Positions 33,728-43,091 are shown, counted from the first letter of the stretch. The stretch: 64,000 bases of DNA from Planococcus halocryophilus (GCF_022489025.1 NZ_JAKVTG010000001.1:1-64000); one strand, 5' to 3'. The notes: generated from the sequence alone by a model not told the origin. Translations and numbers: made by a program.

Positions 33728-33753
33728 GTTTTTTCAGAAGAGCGGAAGGGTAT
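33728..33753 (+). promoter_or_regulatory. Candidate sigma-B promoter
   Basis: GTTTTT (33728-33733), a 14-bp spacer and GGGTAT (33748-33753), about 30 bp before the small gene at 33786. Confidence 0.55.
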
Positions 33754-33785
33754 GGAATACTATAGAACTAAAGGAGGGCGAAGTT

Positions 33786-34115
33786 ATGGAAATTGTGCCG
33801 AAGAAGGATTTGCTAAAGGACGGTTACGGAAATTATTACATGGTATCTTATGCTTCTAAAAAGTCGTTGACGATTGTAAATGCGGCAATGTATCATGCAT
33901 TCAACCAAATACTAGACGAAGAACTTGTGAAGAAAGTAAAAGCAAAATACCCGAATAATGTAGCTTGTGGAAAATATTTTGCTGATTTAGTTCATGAACA
34001 AGTTGAACAAATGAACAGTTCCGAACAATCTGGAACTATTTACGATATTGAAGATGTGAAAAAGGAATATGATTTGCACATGAAGCCTTTATATGACGAT
34101 TCATTTCATCTGTAA
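33786..34115 (+). CDS. Uncharacterised small cytoplasmic protein
   Basis: This 109-residue protein has no family I can name. It begins MEIVPKKDLLKDGYGNYYMVSY, has no signal peptide or membrane segment, is rich in Lys/Glu/Tyr and probably helical in its second half. AAGGAGG lies 8 bases before ATG 33786, which is why I reject a longer frame that starts inside the previous gene's end. A sigma-B-like promoter directly upstream suggests a stress-induced protein. Confidence 0.72.
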   Translation: MEIVPKKDLLKDGYGNYYMVSYASKKSLTIVNAAMYHAFNQILDEELVKKVKAKYPNNVACGKYFADLVHEQVEQMNSSEQSGTIYDIEDVKKEYDLHMKPLYDDSFHL

Positions 34116-34165
34116 AAAGCATTCGATAATCATGTATACGACTTTTCTAAAGGAGAAGATTCGAT

Positions 34166-34843
34166 ATGCAGAAGCTCATTGCTTTTATTTTATCCGTGCT
34201 GTTACTATTGGTAGCCTGTGGTACAGAAAGTTCAGAAGAACCAAATTCTCCAGACGAGGATGGTAAGTTAACGGAAGAAGGCTCAGAGAATGGAGAAAAA
34301 CCTGAAGAGCAGCCGGCTGCTAATGTAGATCCACATGACTTTTTTATGCCAGATGCTTCTATAGCTACTTTTCTTGGAGAAGGGAATGAATACGCGAGTT
34401 TTACACTTCGGACCGTTTATATGGATGATCAGCATATCGCTACTTATGAAGACAACGGAGGAACAGTAATATTGAAAGTTTATAGAGTCGGCGAAAATGA
34501 AGTAGAACTAGTGAAAGAGCAAGCCGAGTTTTATGAGGATTTTGTTGCAAGTTCGGATGAGTTAGAAGCATTACAACCAATTCGAACGTATTTAACTTTG
34601 CCGTTAGAAGTAGGAACGGTGATTGAAGATTGGACAGTTACTGAAACAGCTACGACCGCTAAAACGGCTTTTCAAAACTTTGAAAACGTCAGTGTTCTTG
34701 AAAGTGAAGAAACCGAAAACACGATTAACAAAACTTATTTCGCTGAAGGATATGGTGAAGTAAAGCGTGAATTTCGAATGCAAGAAGAAGGACAACAAGA
34801 GTTTGTCGTGACTTCTGTTCTTGAAAGTATTGATCTTGAATGA
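34166..34843 (+). CDS. Putative lipoprotein of unknown function
   Basis: The 225-residue product has a type II signal peptide with lipobox LLVAC (Cys about residue 18). A Glu/Ser/Pro-rich linker of about 35 residues follows, and then a beta-rich domain (about 55-225) with VDPHDFFMPDASIATFLGEGNEY and TYFAEGYGEVKREF. The latter phrase is common in Bacillales lipoproteins of this type, where the domain may be repeated; no activity is known. AAGGAG precedes the ATG and a strong terminator follows, so it is monocistronic. Confidence 0.82.
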   Translation: MQKLIAFILSVLLLLVACGTESSEEPNSPDEDGKLTEEGSENGEKPEEQPAANVDPHDFFMPDASIATFLGEGNEYASFTLRTVYMDDQHIATYEDNGGTVILKVYRVGENEVELVKEQAEFYEDFVASSDELEALQPIRTYLTLPLEVGTVIEDWTVTETATTAKTAFQNFENVSVLESEETENTINKTYFAEGYGEVKREFRMQEEGQQEFVVTSVLESIDLE

Positions 34844-34854
34844 AACAATAATTT

Positions 34855-34886
34855 AAAAAGCTTGCCAAGTAAATGGCAAGCTTTTT
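34855..34886 (+). terminator. Terminator of the lipoprotein gene
   Basis: AAAAAGCTTGCCA and TGGCAAGCTTTTT pair around a 6-base loop. Confidence 0.9.
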
Positions 34887-34968
34887 ATCCGTGACAAAAC
34901 TACAAGTGCCAGTTATGTGAATTTAAGGTAAGCTAGAGAGTAAGAATAGGGGAAAAGGGTTGAAGTGA

Positions 34969-35955
34969 ATGAAATCCACAATTAATGCGAAAGACGTTGC
35001 AAAGCTCGCGGGAGTATCACAGTCATCTGTTTCACGTGTTTATTTTGAAGGTGCGAAAGTATCCAAAAAAACACGGGAAAAAGTATTGGCGGCAGCTGAA
35101 GAGTTAGGTTACCGACCAAATGAATTTGCCAGAAGTTTAATTACGAATCGAACAAAAATTATTGGCTTGGTCATGAAAGGAGTTCAAAATCCTTTTTATC
35201 CACAAGTTTTGACTCAATTTACTAACTCATTCAAACAACATGGTTATAGCGTTTTGTTTGTTCATACGAATAGCGATGAAATACAAACTGAGGATATTGA
35301 AACTTTGCTGAACTATAATGTTGCGGGTGTTGTTATTACCGATGCCACAATGTCTTTAAATGTGGCAGAAAGTTTTAAAGAAAATCAAATTCCGCTTGTA
35401 TTCTTCAACCGTAAACTTAGCCGCTCCAATTTTTATTCGGTTTGCTGTAATAACTTAAATGCTGGACGTGCGATTGCTCAATATTTGATCGCGGAAGGGT
35501 TAAAAAACGCAGTATATATTTCCGGCAATGAAAATACATCAACTAGTTTAGAGCGTGAGCAAGGTTTTAGCGAAGTACTAGAGGAACATAAAATCAGCTA
35601 TACAAAATATGTGTCAGATTATACGTATGAAGGTGGCTACAAAACTGCACTTACTATTAGCGGGAAAGGTAATTTACCTTCAGCTTTTTTTGTGGCGAAT
35701 GACATTATGGCTTTAGGCGTATTAGATGCTTTGCGAAAACAAGAAATTCAAGTGCCAGAACAAGTTAAAGTAATAGGGTTTGATAATATCAGTATGTCTT
35801 CTTGGCCAGCTTATGAACTGACGACATGGGAACAGCCAATTGAAAAAATGGTGGAAGAAACGGTGAACTATTTACTATCCGAAATAGCTGAATATACAGG
35901 TTTAGCAGAATCTGTTGAACTAGATGGGGAGTTTGTAAAACGGAAAACAACGTAA
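34969..35955 (+). CDS. LacI-family transcriptional regulator
   Basis: The 328-residue protein has an N-terminal LacI helix-turn-helix and hinge (AKDVAKLAGVSQSSVSRVY, then LGYRPNEFARSL, residues 7-57). A periplasmic-binding-like effector domain follows (FVANDIMALGVLDALR, IGFDNISMSSW). The next gene, 87 bp downstream, has a consensus sigma-A promoter followed by a near-perfect 14-bp palindrome with the central ACGT common in this family. It therefore very probably represses the HisD-like/3HCDH/SDR cluster. The inducer is unknown. Confidence 0.9.
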   Translation: MKSTINAKDVAKLAGVSQSSVSRVYFEGAKVSKKTREKVLAAAEELGYRPNEFARSLITNRTKIIGLVMKGVQNPFYPQVLTQFTNSFKQHGYSVLFVHTNSDEIQTEDIETLLNYNVAGVVITDATMSLNVAESFKENQIPLVFFNRKLSRSNFYSVCCNNLNAGRAIAQYLIAEGLKNAVYISGNENTSTSLEREQGFSEVLEEHKISYTKYVSDYTYEGGYKTALTISGKGNLPSAFFVANDIMALGVLDALRKQEIQVPEQVKVIGFDNISMSSWPAYELTTWEQPIEKMVEETVNYLLSEIAEYTGLAESVELDGEFVKRKTT

Positions 35956-35961
35956 AAGGTA

Positions 35962-35990
35962 TTGACATTCTCTGAAAATTCCCATATTAT
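35962..35990 (+). promoter_or_regulatory. Sigma-A promoter of the HisD-like cluster
   Basis: TTGACA (35962-35967), 17-bp spacer, TATTAT (35985-35990). Confidence 0.8.
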
Positions 35991-36007
35991 CTAAATAGTT
36001 TCACTTT

Positions 36008-36021
36008 TGCATACGTATTCA
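36008..36021. promoter_or_regulatory. Probable LacI-family operator
   Basis: TGCATACGTATTCA is palindromic except for one pair, lies about 18 bp after the -10 box and has the central ACGT of LacI-family sites. The adjacent LacI gene is the likely owner. Confidence 0.7.
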
Positions 36022-36042
36022 TAAAAGGGAGGAATTAATATA

Positions 36043-37317
36043 ATGAAAATTTTTAAAGCGGGTAAATCACAAGAGGAAGTAAGTGCTAACGACACAAAAG
36101 TTTCGCAAATTGTCGCAGAAGCATTACAAGCCGTTGAAACACAAGGGGATAAAGCGGTACGTGAACTTTCCGAGAAATTTGATAAATGGGAACCAAAATC
36201 TTTTCGGTTATCTCAAGACGAAATAAATGAAATCGTTTCCAAAGTACCGAATGATGTGATTGAAGACATTAAATTTGCTCAAAAAAATATTCGCGAGTTT
36301 GCAGAAGTTCAACTAGCTTCTATGAGTGATGTGGAAGTTGAAAACATTCCAGGTGTTATTCTTGGTCATAAAAACATTCCAGTTAATAGTGTAGGCTGTT
36401 ATATCCCCGGTGGACGTTATCCAATGGTTGCATCAGCTCATATGAGTGTTTTAACGGCAAAAGTTGCTGGAGTTAAGCGTGTTATTGCATGTACACCACC
36501 AATTAATGGAGAGATTCCAAACGCAACAATTGCGGCAATGTCACTAGCCGGAGCAGATGAAATTTATTTGCTTGGCGGAATTCAAGCAATGGCAGCGATG
36601 GCTATTGGAACTGAAACAATCAAATCAGTGGACATGATTGTTGGACCCGGAAACGCATTTGTAGCCGAAGCAAAACGGCAACTATATGGCCGTGTTGGTA
36701 TCGATTTATTTGCTGGACCAACAGAAACTTTAGTTGTCGCAGATCACACGGCTGATGCTGAAATGGTAGCAACAGATCTTTTAGGTCAAGGTGAGCACGG
36801 ACCAACTTCACCAGGCGCATTAATCACAACTTCAGAAGAATTGGCAAATGAAACGGTTAAAGAAATCGAACGTCAATTAGAAACATTAGCAACGGCAGAC
36901 GTGGCTCGTGTTTCATGGGATGATTATGGACAAATATTATTGGTAGATTCAATCGAAGAAGCACGTATTGAGGCAGATCGCTTAGCTTTTGAACATGTTG
37001 AAATTTTGACGGAAAATCCGGATTACTTCCTTGAAAATATGACGAATTATGGTTGCTTGTTCCTTGGGCCAGAAACGAATGTAGCATACGGAGATAAAGT
37101 AATTGGAACAAACCACACATTACCCACAAAAGGTGCTGCTCGCTATACTGGCGGATTATGGGTTGGAAAGTTCATTAAAACTGTTACATATCAAAAAGTA
37201 ACACCAGAAGCGAGTGCTTATATTGGTGAATATGCAGCACGGTTGTGCAAACTTGAAAACTTCGCAGGGCACGCCGAACAAGCACTCCTCAGAGTAAGAA
37301 GATACGGTAATAAATAA
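36043..37317 (+). CDS. Histidinol dehydrogenase-family enzyme, not in a his operon
   Basis: The 424-residue protein has the HisD fold signatures: [31 protein letters not shown], the metal and catalytic residues in [16 protein letters not shown] and NHTLPT, and a final NFAGHAEQ. The context is not histidine synthesis; neighbours are a LacI regulator and two other dehydrogenases. Catabolic HisD relatives oxidise small diols, for example HpsN acting on dihydroxypropanesulfonate, and the GQ-EHGP-SP pattern is closer to my memory of that branch than to biosynthetic HisD. The substrate is therefore an alcohol or diol of unknown identity. It is the first gene of the cluster. Confidence 0.8.
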   Translation: MKIFKAGKSQEEVSANDTKVSQIVAEALQAVETQGDKAVRELSEKFDKWEPKSFRLSQDEINEIVSKVPNDVIEDIKFAQKNIREFAEVQLASMSDVEVENIPGVILGHKNIPVNSVGCYIPGGRYPMVASAHMSVLTAKVAGVKRVIACTPPINGEIPNATIAAMSLAGADEIYLLGGIQAMAAMAIGTETIKSVDMIVGPGNAFVAEAKRQLYGRVGIDLFAGPTETLVVADHTADAEMVATDLLGQGEHGPTSPGALITTSEELANETVKEIERQLETLATADVARVSWDDYGQILLVDSIEEARIEADRLAFEHVEILTENPDYFLENMTNYGCLFLGPETNVAYGDKVIGTNHTLPTKGAARYTGGLWVGKFIKTVTYQKVTPEASAYIGEYAARLCKLENFAGHAEQALLRVRRYGNK

Positions 37318-37460
37318 ATTAATGTGAAAACCCAACTTATTTTAGCTCATTTACTGTTTTTATGTTTAGATATACAAGCCGAATTTGTCCAAGATACTTA
37401 ACGGTAAGAGTATTATTATTAGTTTGTACTTAAAAATCAAAAGATGGAGATGTGCAACTG

Positions 37461-38390
37461 ATGGAGAAAATTTCAATTCTTGGAGCAGGAACGATGGGAC
37501 ACTCTATTGCCTTGTCAGCAGCTTGGGCAAACCAAGCGGTAAATGTATATGGCATTAATGAGCAAGATCTTGAAAGTGCGGATAAAGGTTTGAACAATAA
37601 ACTCAACGTAATGATTGAAAATGAATTATTTTCTGCTAATCAAGCAAAAGAAATTAGAGAACGTATTAAATTTACGACTTCTCTAGAGAATGCCGTTTCA
37701 GATGCTACATTCATAATAGAAGTTGTTCCAGAGATTTTAGATTTAAAGAAAAAATTATACACTAAATTAGAAACCATAGTAGACGACGAAGTCGTAATTG
37801 CTAGTAACACTTCAGGATTTAAACCAAGTTTACTAGCTGCTGATATGAGACGACCTGAACGTTTTGTCGTCACGCATTTTTGGAATCCGGCACATCTTAT
37901 CCCCTTAGTTGAAGTGGTCAAAGGTGAGCGCACGGATGAAGCAACAGTCGAACGAGCAATGGCCGTTTTAGATAAGATGAACAAAAAAGCAGTGGTATTA
38001 CAGAAAGAAATTCCTGGGTTTATCGGTAACCGACTGCAATATGCATTATTCCGTGAAGCACAATCCTTATTAGATGCTGGAGCAGCTTCTAAAGAAGATA
38101 TTGATGCGGCAGTGACTTATAGCATTGGCCGTCGATTGCCTGTTACAGGACCGTTGATGTCGGCTGATATGGGAGGTCTAGATGTCTTCTCGGCAATTTC
38201 AAATTATTTATTTGAAGATTTATCGACAGATCAACGTTCAGGTAAAGTTCTGACTCAACTAGCAGCTGACAACAAACTCGGCGATAAAACAGGTGAAGGA
38301 TTTTATTCCTGGGAGACTGAAGTTTCAGCGAAGATAAACGAAGAGCGGGAGCAAATGCTAATTTACTTCTTAAAAAATGATTTGAAATAG
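37461..38390 (+). CDS. 3-hydroxyacyl-CoA dehydrogenase-family protein
   Basis: The 309-residue NAD-dependent dehydrogenase has N-terminal ILGAGTMGHSIA (dinucleotide fold, about residues 6-17), EVVPEILDLKKKL, NTSGFKPS, the catalytic His in THFWNPAHLIPLVEVV, and the GFIGNRLQYALFREA C-terminal helix domain. In this subfamily (lambda-crystallin and carnitine or gulonate dehydrogenase-like) substrates are often free 3-hydroxy acids, not CoA esters, and no thiolase or crotonase gene is nearby. ATG 37461 is preferred, with GTG 37452 as the alternative. It lies between the HisD-like and SDR genes and shares their regulation. Confidence 0.85.
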   Translation: MEKISILGAGTMGHSIALSAAWANQAVNVYGINEQDLESADKGLNNKLNVMIENELFSANQAKEIRERIKFTTSLENAVSDATFIIEVVPEILDLKKKLYTKLETIVDDEVVIASNTSGFKPSLLAADMRRPERFVVTHFWNPAHLIPLVEVVKGERTDEATVERAMAVLDKMNKKAVVLQKEIPGFIGNRLQYALFREAQSLLDAGAASKEDIDAAVTYSIGRRLPVTGPLMSADMGGLDVFSAISNYLFEDLSTDQRSGKVLTQLAADNKLGDKTGEGFYSWETEVSAKINEEREQMLIYFLKNDLK

Positions 38391-38400
38391 GAGGGGTAAA

Positions 38401-39165
38401 ATGAGCGCGTATTTTTCAGAACTCGAAAAAAAGACCGTTGTTGTTACAGGTGGTAGTAAAGGAATTGGTAAAGATATCGCCATAACGTTTGCCAAGCTAA
38501 ATGCCAATGTGGTGATATCAGGTAGAAATGAAGCTGTACTTGAATCAGTTCTAGTGGAACTTAGAGAGCACAATCCGAAATGTATTGCTGTTTCAGGTGA
38601 CTTAAGCAATATTGCAGAAGTCCGCAAGCTGATCGACAAAGCTGCGTCAGAATTTGGCACCATCGATGTTCTAGTTAATAATGCTGGTGTCAATATTGCT
38701 AAACCTGCTATGGAAGTGACAGAAGAAGACTGGGATACTGTGCTCGATTTGAATTTGAAATCTGCATTTTTTGCAAGTCAAGCAGCTGCTAAATATATGC
38801 TTGAACAAAAAAGTGGGCGTATTATCAATATTGCTTCTCAAATGGCTTTTGTTGGTTATGAGAAGCGCGCCGCATATTGTTCAAGTAAAGGTGGTCTAGT
38901 GCAACTAACAAAAGCATTAGCTGTTGAATGGGCAAAGCAAGGCATACGCGTGAATGCAGTGGCACCAACTTTCATTGAAACTGAACTGACTGCTAAAATG
39001 TTTGAAAATGAAAAATTTAAAAACGATGTCAATAATAGAATCTTACTTGATGGTTTGTCTCAGCCGGCAGACATTTCAGGGGCAGTATTGTATTTAGCAT
39101 CTAACTTAGCTAATTTTGTAACCGGTGAAACGATTAAAGTTGATGGGGGCTGGACCGCTATTTAA
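38401..39165 (+). CDS. Short-chain dehydrogenase/reductase
   Basis: This classical SDR of 254 residues has TGGSKGIG (about 17-24), NNAGVN (about 96-101), catalytic Ser in NIASQMAF, YCSSK (Tyr-x-x-x-Lys) and the C-terminal TGETIKVDGGW. All catalytic residues are present. It follows the 3HCDH-like gene by 10 bp with AGGAGGGG as its ribosome binding site and closes the LacI-controlled cluster. It probably interconverts the carbonyl product of one of the neighbouring dehydrogenases; the substrate is unknown. Confidence 0.9.
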   Translation: MSAYFSELEKKTVVVTGGSKGIGKDIAITFAKLNANVVISGRNEAVLESVLVELREHNPKCIAVSGDLSNIAEVRKLIDKAASEFGTIDVLVNNAGVNIAKPAMEVTEEDWDTVLDLNLKSAFFASQAAAKYMLEQKSGRIINIASQMAFVGYEKRAAYCSSKGGLVQLTKALAVEWAKQGIRVNAVAPTFIETELTAKMFENEKFKNDVNNRILLDGLSQPADISGAVLYLASNLANFVTGETIKVDGGWTAI

Positions 39166-39220
39166 ATTGTCTCAAGACTTTAATGCTTTATCCGCCTAAA
39201 GTCTGAATATTAGTCAAATT

Positions 39221-39260
39221 AATTGAAAACTCTTTCAATTATCTCAATACCCTTTATAAT
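39221..39260 (+). promoter_or_regulatory. Malic enzyme promoter with cre-like palindrome
   Basis: AATTGAAA-ACTC-TTTCAATT (39221-39240) is a perfect 8-bp-arm palindrome. It matches the CcpA cre consensus except for one centre base. It overlaps the -35 region of a promoter with -10 TATAAT at 39255-39260. Confidence 0.6.
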
Positions 39261-39291
39261 GAACAATTATGAACCTAAGGAGATGAGGCAA

Positions 39292-40536
39292 ATGTCCAAT
39301 CTAAAAAATGATTCGCTACAATTGCATAGAACGCATCAAGGAAAACTGGAGATTCGTTCAAAAGTAGCGGTAGAAAACGAAAGGGACTTAAGTCTCGCTT
39401 ATTCTCCAGGAGTAGCGGAACCGTGCAGAGAAATCGCGGCTGATCCATCGAAAGTTCACGATTATACGATGAAAAGCAATATGGTCGCAGTTGTAACAGA
39501 CGGTACAGCTGTTCTCGGTCTTGGCAATATAGGTCCACTTGCTGCACTGCCAGTTATGGAAGGAAAAGCGATTTTGTTTAAGGAGTTTGCAGGCGTAGAT
39601 GCATTTCCTATCTGTTTAGATACAACAGATGCAGAAACCATTATCCAGACGGTAAAATTACTTGAACCAGGTTTTGGAGGCGTCAATCTGGAAGATATTT
39701 CTGCCCCAACTTGTTTTATTGTGGAAGAACGTCTAAAAAAAGAAATGGGTATTCCAGTGTTTCATGACGATCAACATGGCACAGCTATTGTTACACTAGC
39801 AGGCTTGATCAATGCATTGAAATTAGTTGGAAAAGATGTACAGGAAACGAAAATAGTCGTTAACGGTGCAGGAGCTGCAGGTATTGCTATTGTCAAATTG
39901 CTAAGTAAATTTGGCTTTGCCCATCTGATTATGTGTGATACAAAAGGAGCTATTTATAAAGGGCGCAAAAATGGTATGAATCCATTTAAAGCTGAAGTAG
40001 CTGAAATGAGTAATTATGAGCGTAAAGAAGGTCTACTAGCAGATGTGATACAAGGAGCAGATGTCTTTATCGGCGTATCAGCTGAAGGAGCATTGACTGA
40101 AGACATGGTCCGGATGATGAATAGCGATGCTATCATCTTTGCGATGGCAAATCCGAACCCTGAAATTCTTCCACATTTGGCAAAACAGGCTGGAGCACGA
40201 GTTGTTGGAACAGGGCGTTCTGACTTCCCGAACCAAGTAAATAACGTTTTAGCTTTCCCAGGACTCTTTAGAGGGGCTTTAGATGTATTGGCTACCGATA
40301 TCAACGATGCCATGAAAATTGCTGCAGTCGAAGCGATAGCGGGCTTGCTGGAGACAGATGAGTTGCATGAAGGTTACGTGATTCCAAAACCATTTGATTC
40401 ACGTGTAGCTTCAGCTGTAGCTGCGGCAGTTGCTAAAGCTGCTATCGAAACAGGAGTTGCACGAAAAACAATTGCAACAGATGACTTAAAGCAAAAAACA
40501 GTCAGTTTATCGGCAGTTGGCGAAAACCAGAGTTAA
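39292..40536 (+). CDS. NAD(P)-dependent malic enzyme
   Basis: The enzyme decarboxylates malate to pyruvate. The 414-residue length matches the short bacterial malic enzymes (YtsJ/MalS type without a phosphotransacetylase domain). Motifs: AYSPGVAEPC, TDGTAVLGLGNIG, the metal-binding LEDISAPTCF, FHDDQHGTAIV, VVNGAGAAGIAI for the dinucleotide, and FAMANPNPEI. ATG 39292 is used because AAGGAG stands at a proper distance; an upstream ATG at 39223 overlaps the promoter. A cre-like palindrome suggests catabolite repression. It could drain malate made by the malate synthase encoded 15 kb away. Confidence 0.92.
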   Translation: MSNLKNDSLQLHRTHQGKLEIRSKVAVENERDLSLAYSPGVAEPCREIAADPSKVHDYTMKSNMVAVVTDGTAVLGLGNIGPLAALPVMEGKAILFKEFAGVDAFPICLDTTDAETIIQTVKLLEPGFGGVNLEDISAPTCFIVEERLKKEMGIPVFHDDQHGTAIVTLAGLINALKLVGKDVQETKIVVNGAGAAGIAIVKLLSKFGFAHLIMCDTKGAIYKGRKNGMNPFKAEVAEMSNYERKEGLLADVIQGADVFIGVSAEGALTEDMVRMMNSDAIIFAMANPNPEILPHLAKQAGARVVGTGRSDFPNQVNNVLAFPGLFRGALDVLATDINDAMKIAAVEAIAGLLETDELHEGYVIPKPFDSRVASAVAAAVAKAAIETGVARKTIATDDLKQKTVSLSAVGENQS

Positions 40537-40540
40537 GAGG

Positions 40541-40570
40541 AAACCATCCGGGAAAACGGATGGTTTTTTT
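40541..40570 (+). terminator. Terminator of the malic enzyme gene
   Basis: AAACCATCCG and CGGATGGTTT around a 6-base loop, followed by a T run. Confidence 0.9.
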
Positions 40571-40591
40571 GTGTGTTTCATTTTAGATTTA

Positions 40592-40640
40592 AAAAAATAG
40601 CCAACACAGCTTTCTTTTAAGAAGGCGTGTTGGCTATTTT
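40592..40640 (-). terminator. Terminator of the iron ABC operon
   Basis: AAATAGCCAACAC and GTGTTGGCTATTT pair across a loop of about 19 bases. There is a seven-base T run on the minus strand side. Confidence 0.85.
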
Positions 40641-41386
40641 TAGCTATGAACTAATTCTTTTGCTTCTACAGTAGGAAATGGTTCACTATGACCTTCTTGA
40701 CGGTAAACGTCGAGTAAATCACATGGGCGTCCGATAAAATCCGTTTGCCCATTTTTGATTTTGACAATGCGGTCAGCCAAAATGTGAGCATCTTTTTCAT
40801 CATGCGTAACAAAGATTGACGTGATATTGGCTTTTTTTAGAATATCACGTAATTCTTTCCGGATCTTCTCTTGCAGTTCTGCATCCAAATTACTGAATGG
40901 TTCATCAAGCAAGAGAAGATGAGGGTTTGGTGCAAGCGCTCTAGCAATCGCTACACGTTGTTGTTGTCCACCACTCAGTTGATGTGGATAACGATTTTCA
41001 TACCCTTGCAATTCAACAAGTTCCAACACTTCTTGGAGACGTTTCTGTTTGGCAGACTTTTTCATGCGAAACAGTCCAAATAAGATATTATCAGCAACCG
41101 TCATATGAGGGAAAAGTGCATAATCTTGAAAAACCATGCCGATGCCACGCTTTTCGGGCTGTATAAATGTTTTATTATCACAGAGAACTTGATCTTGAAT
41201 TGTTACTTTGCCAACTGAGGGATTTTCAAGTCCGGCAAGAAGACGAAGAACCGTACTTTTTCCGCTTCCGCTTCGGCCAAGAATGGAGATAACTTCACCT
41301 TTTTCAATCTGTAAAGAGAAATTATCAAGTGCAACAGCTTTTGTATTTGGATAAGAAAAACAAAGATTTTCAATGGTTACGAACAT
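40640..41386 (-). CDS. Iron(III) ABC transporter ATP-binding protein (FbpC-like)
   Basis: The 248-residue ATPase has Walker A GRSGSGKST, Q-loop VFQDYALFPH, signature LSGGQQQR and Walker B LLLLDEPFSNLDAE. It powers the permease encoded just upstream. It lacks the long C-terminal regulatory domain of many FbpC proteins. The start at 41386 (MFVTIENL) has AAGGAG before it; a longer frame to 41449 would lie inside the permease gene. It is the last gene of a three-gene operon under a Fur-type operator. Confidence 0.9.
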   Translation of the reverse strand: MFVTIENLCFSYPNTKAVALDNFSLQIEKGEVISILGRSGSGKSTVLRLLAGLENPSVGKVTIQDQVLCDNKTFIQPEKRGIGMVFQDYALFPHMTVADNILFGLFRMKKSAKQKRLQEVLELVELQGYENRYPHQLSGGQQQRVAIARALAPNPHLLLLDEPFSNLDAELQEKIRKELRDILKKANITSIFVTHDEKDAHILADRIVKIKNGQTDFIGRPCDLLDVYRQEGHSEPFPTVEAKELVHS

Positions 41387-41387
41387 A

Positions 41388-43019
41388 TTAATCCAACTCC
41401 TTTTCCAAAAACTTGTAGAAGACCATAATTGCCAGAGCACTAATACCAACTATCAATAAGGAAGCTTGAGAAGCCTCCATGATTTTTTCGTCGCTGGCAT
41501 ATTGGAAAGCTTTCGTCGAAAGTGTATCAAAATTAAATGGCCTTAAAATTAAAGTTAATGGAATTTCTTTTAATACATCGATAAAGACTAGAATAAATCC
41601 GCTAATGATTGCGCCTTTCATCATCGGCATATCTACTTTAAAGAATGTTCTTGTTAGTCCTGCTCCTAAAAGGCGAGAAGCATCTTGGAAATCCGTACCG
41701 ATCTTATCATAACCGGTCTCAATCGAACTATAGCCAATGGCAAAAAATCGGATAATATAAGCAGTAACGAGCAAGATAAGACTAACACTGAGTACAAGCG
41801 TCGATTTTGTGCCCACTAACTGATACAGTGGGGCTAAAAAATTATCCAATGCTACAAAAGCAGTTACGACTGCAACTGCGATAACAGCTCCAGGAATAGA
41901 GTAACCGAGAACAGTCAATTTTGGCAACAATTTAGCAATTCTGCCATGCACAAGTCGTGCAAAGTTACCGACAATTAATGAGAACACAATAATGGTAGCA
42001 GCACTAATACCTGCCACGAACACTGAATTTTTTATATAAGATATAAACTCATCTAGAGGGATAGTTCCGAAAGTTAATATCGTCCAGTCGATCAATTGAA
42101 TTACTGGGATAAAAAAGCCTAATGCTAATATTGAAAAGCCATAGCCGGCTGCTGCAAATGCTTTCCAACCAGTTAACCGAATTAGCGGCAATGGACGTAC
42201 TTTAGTGGAAGAATAGCTGTATTGACGTTTCCCACGAAGAATTTTCTCAATCAGCAAAATGATGATAACAAAGCCCATTAAAGAGGCGGCTAGTTTAATC
42301 GACGTTTCAATATCACCTAAGCCAAACCAGCTTTGGAAAATCGCTGTCGTAAACGTTTGGATGCCGTAATATTTTACGACGCCGTAATCATTCAATACTT
42401 CTAAGATGACTAAACTGGCACCTGCAATAATCGAAATGCGTGAAATCGGAACAACCACTTGGAAAAACGTTCGCCAAGGGCCTTTTCCTAGAAGTCGCGT
42501 ACTTTCAATAAGTGAAGCGGATTGTTGAGAAAGAAAAACTTGTGTAATGGTGTAAACGTAAGGATACAAGAAAACCGTATAGATAAAAATGGCACCCGGT
42601 AAATTCATGATGTCAAAGTATACAGGATTGAGTTCCATATTAAACTGTCCACGAAGTGTTGTCTGGATCACCCCGGTATAATTGAAGATTCCATGATAGG
42701 TATAAGCTCCGATAAAAGGAGGAATAGAAAGAGGTAAGATCAAAGCCCATTTTAAAAACTTTCGGAAAGGAAACTGGTACTGGGCAATCAGCCAAGCTAA
42801 ACTCAAACCGATGAAAATCGTTGAACCTGCTGTAGCAACAACGAGGATCAAGGAGTTTTTGACAAACGACCAGAGGACGAATTCTTTCATATGCTCCCAA
42901 TTTTCATTAGAGGGGGTGAATAAACCTGTCACAATTGTCATGTTCGGCAAAAACAGTGCAGCTATAATAACAATGGCTGCAACCGTCCAAATATTTATAT
43001 TAGCGAGTCTTCGTTGCAT
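41388..43019 (-). CDS. Iron(III) ABC transporter permease (FbpB-like)
   Basis: The 543-residue protein is a fused double permease with about 12 transmembrane helices in two binding-protein-dependent transport domains. Each ends with an EAA-type loop (SARLLGKGPWRTFFQVVVP-like in the first; the DASRLLGAGLTRTFFKVDMP region in the second). This fused form is typical of FbpB/SfuB ferric importers. ATG 43019 (MQRRLAN) follows GGAAAGGTG and is preferred over an upstream codon at 43070. The gene lies between the substrate-binding lipoprotein and the ATPase. Confidence 0.92.
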   Translation of the reverse strand: MQRRLANINIWTVAAIVIIAALFLPNMTIVTGLFTPSNENWEHMKEFVLWSFVKNSLILVVATAGSTIFIGLSLAWLIAQYQFPFRKFLKWALILPLSIPPFIGAYTYHGIFNYTGVIQTTLRGQFNMELNPVYFDIMNLPGAIFIYTVFLYPYVYTITQVFLSQQSASLIESTRLLGKGPWRTFFQVVVPISRISIIAGASLVILEVLNDYGVVKYYGIQTFTTAIFQSWFGLGDIETSIKLAASLMGFVIIILLIEKILRGKRQYSYSSTKVRPLPLIRLTGWKAFAAAGYGFSILALGFFIPVIQLIDWTILTFGTIPLDEFISYIKNSVFVAGISAATIIVFSLIVGNFARLVHGRIAKLLPKLTVLGYSIPGAVIAVAVVTAFVALDNFLAPLYQLVGTKSTLVLSVSLILLVTAYIIRFFAIGYSSIETGYDKIGTDFQDASRLLGAGLTRTFFKVDMPMMKGAIISGFILVFIDVLKEIPLTLILRPFNFDTLSTKAFQYASDEKIMEASQASLLIVGISALAIMVFYKFLEKELD

Positions 43020-43091
43020 AGAATTAGTCACCTTTCCAATCGTCAGAAATCCCTTGCCGTTATAGAACACAGCAAGGGAACAGCTTTTTGA

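Noticed and set aside
36043-37317. Histidine biosynthesis hisD
   Set aside because: No other his gene is present, and the neighbours are a LacI regulator and catabolic-type dehydrogenases.
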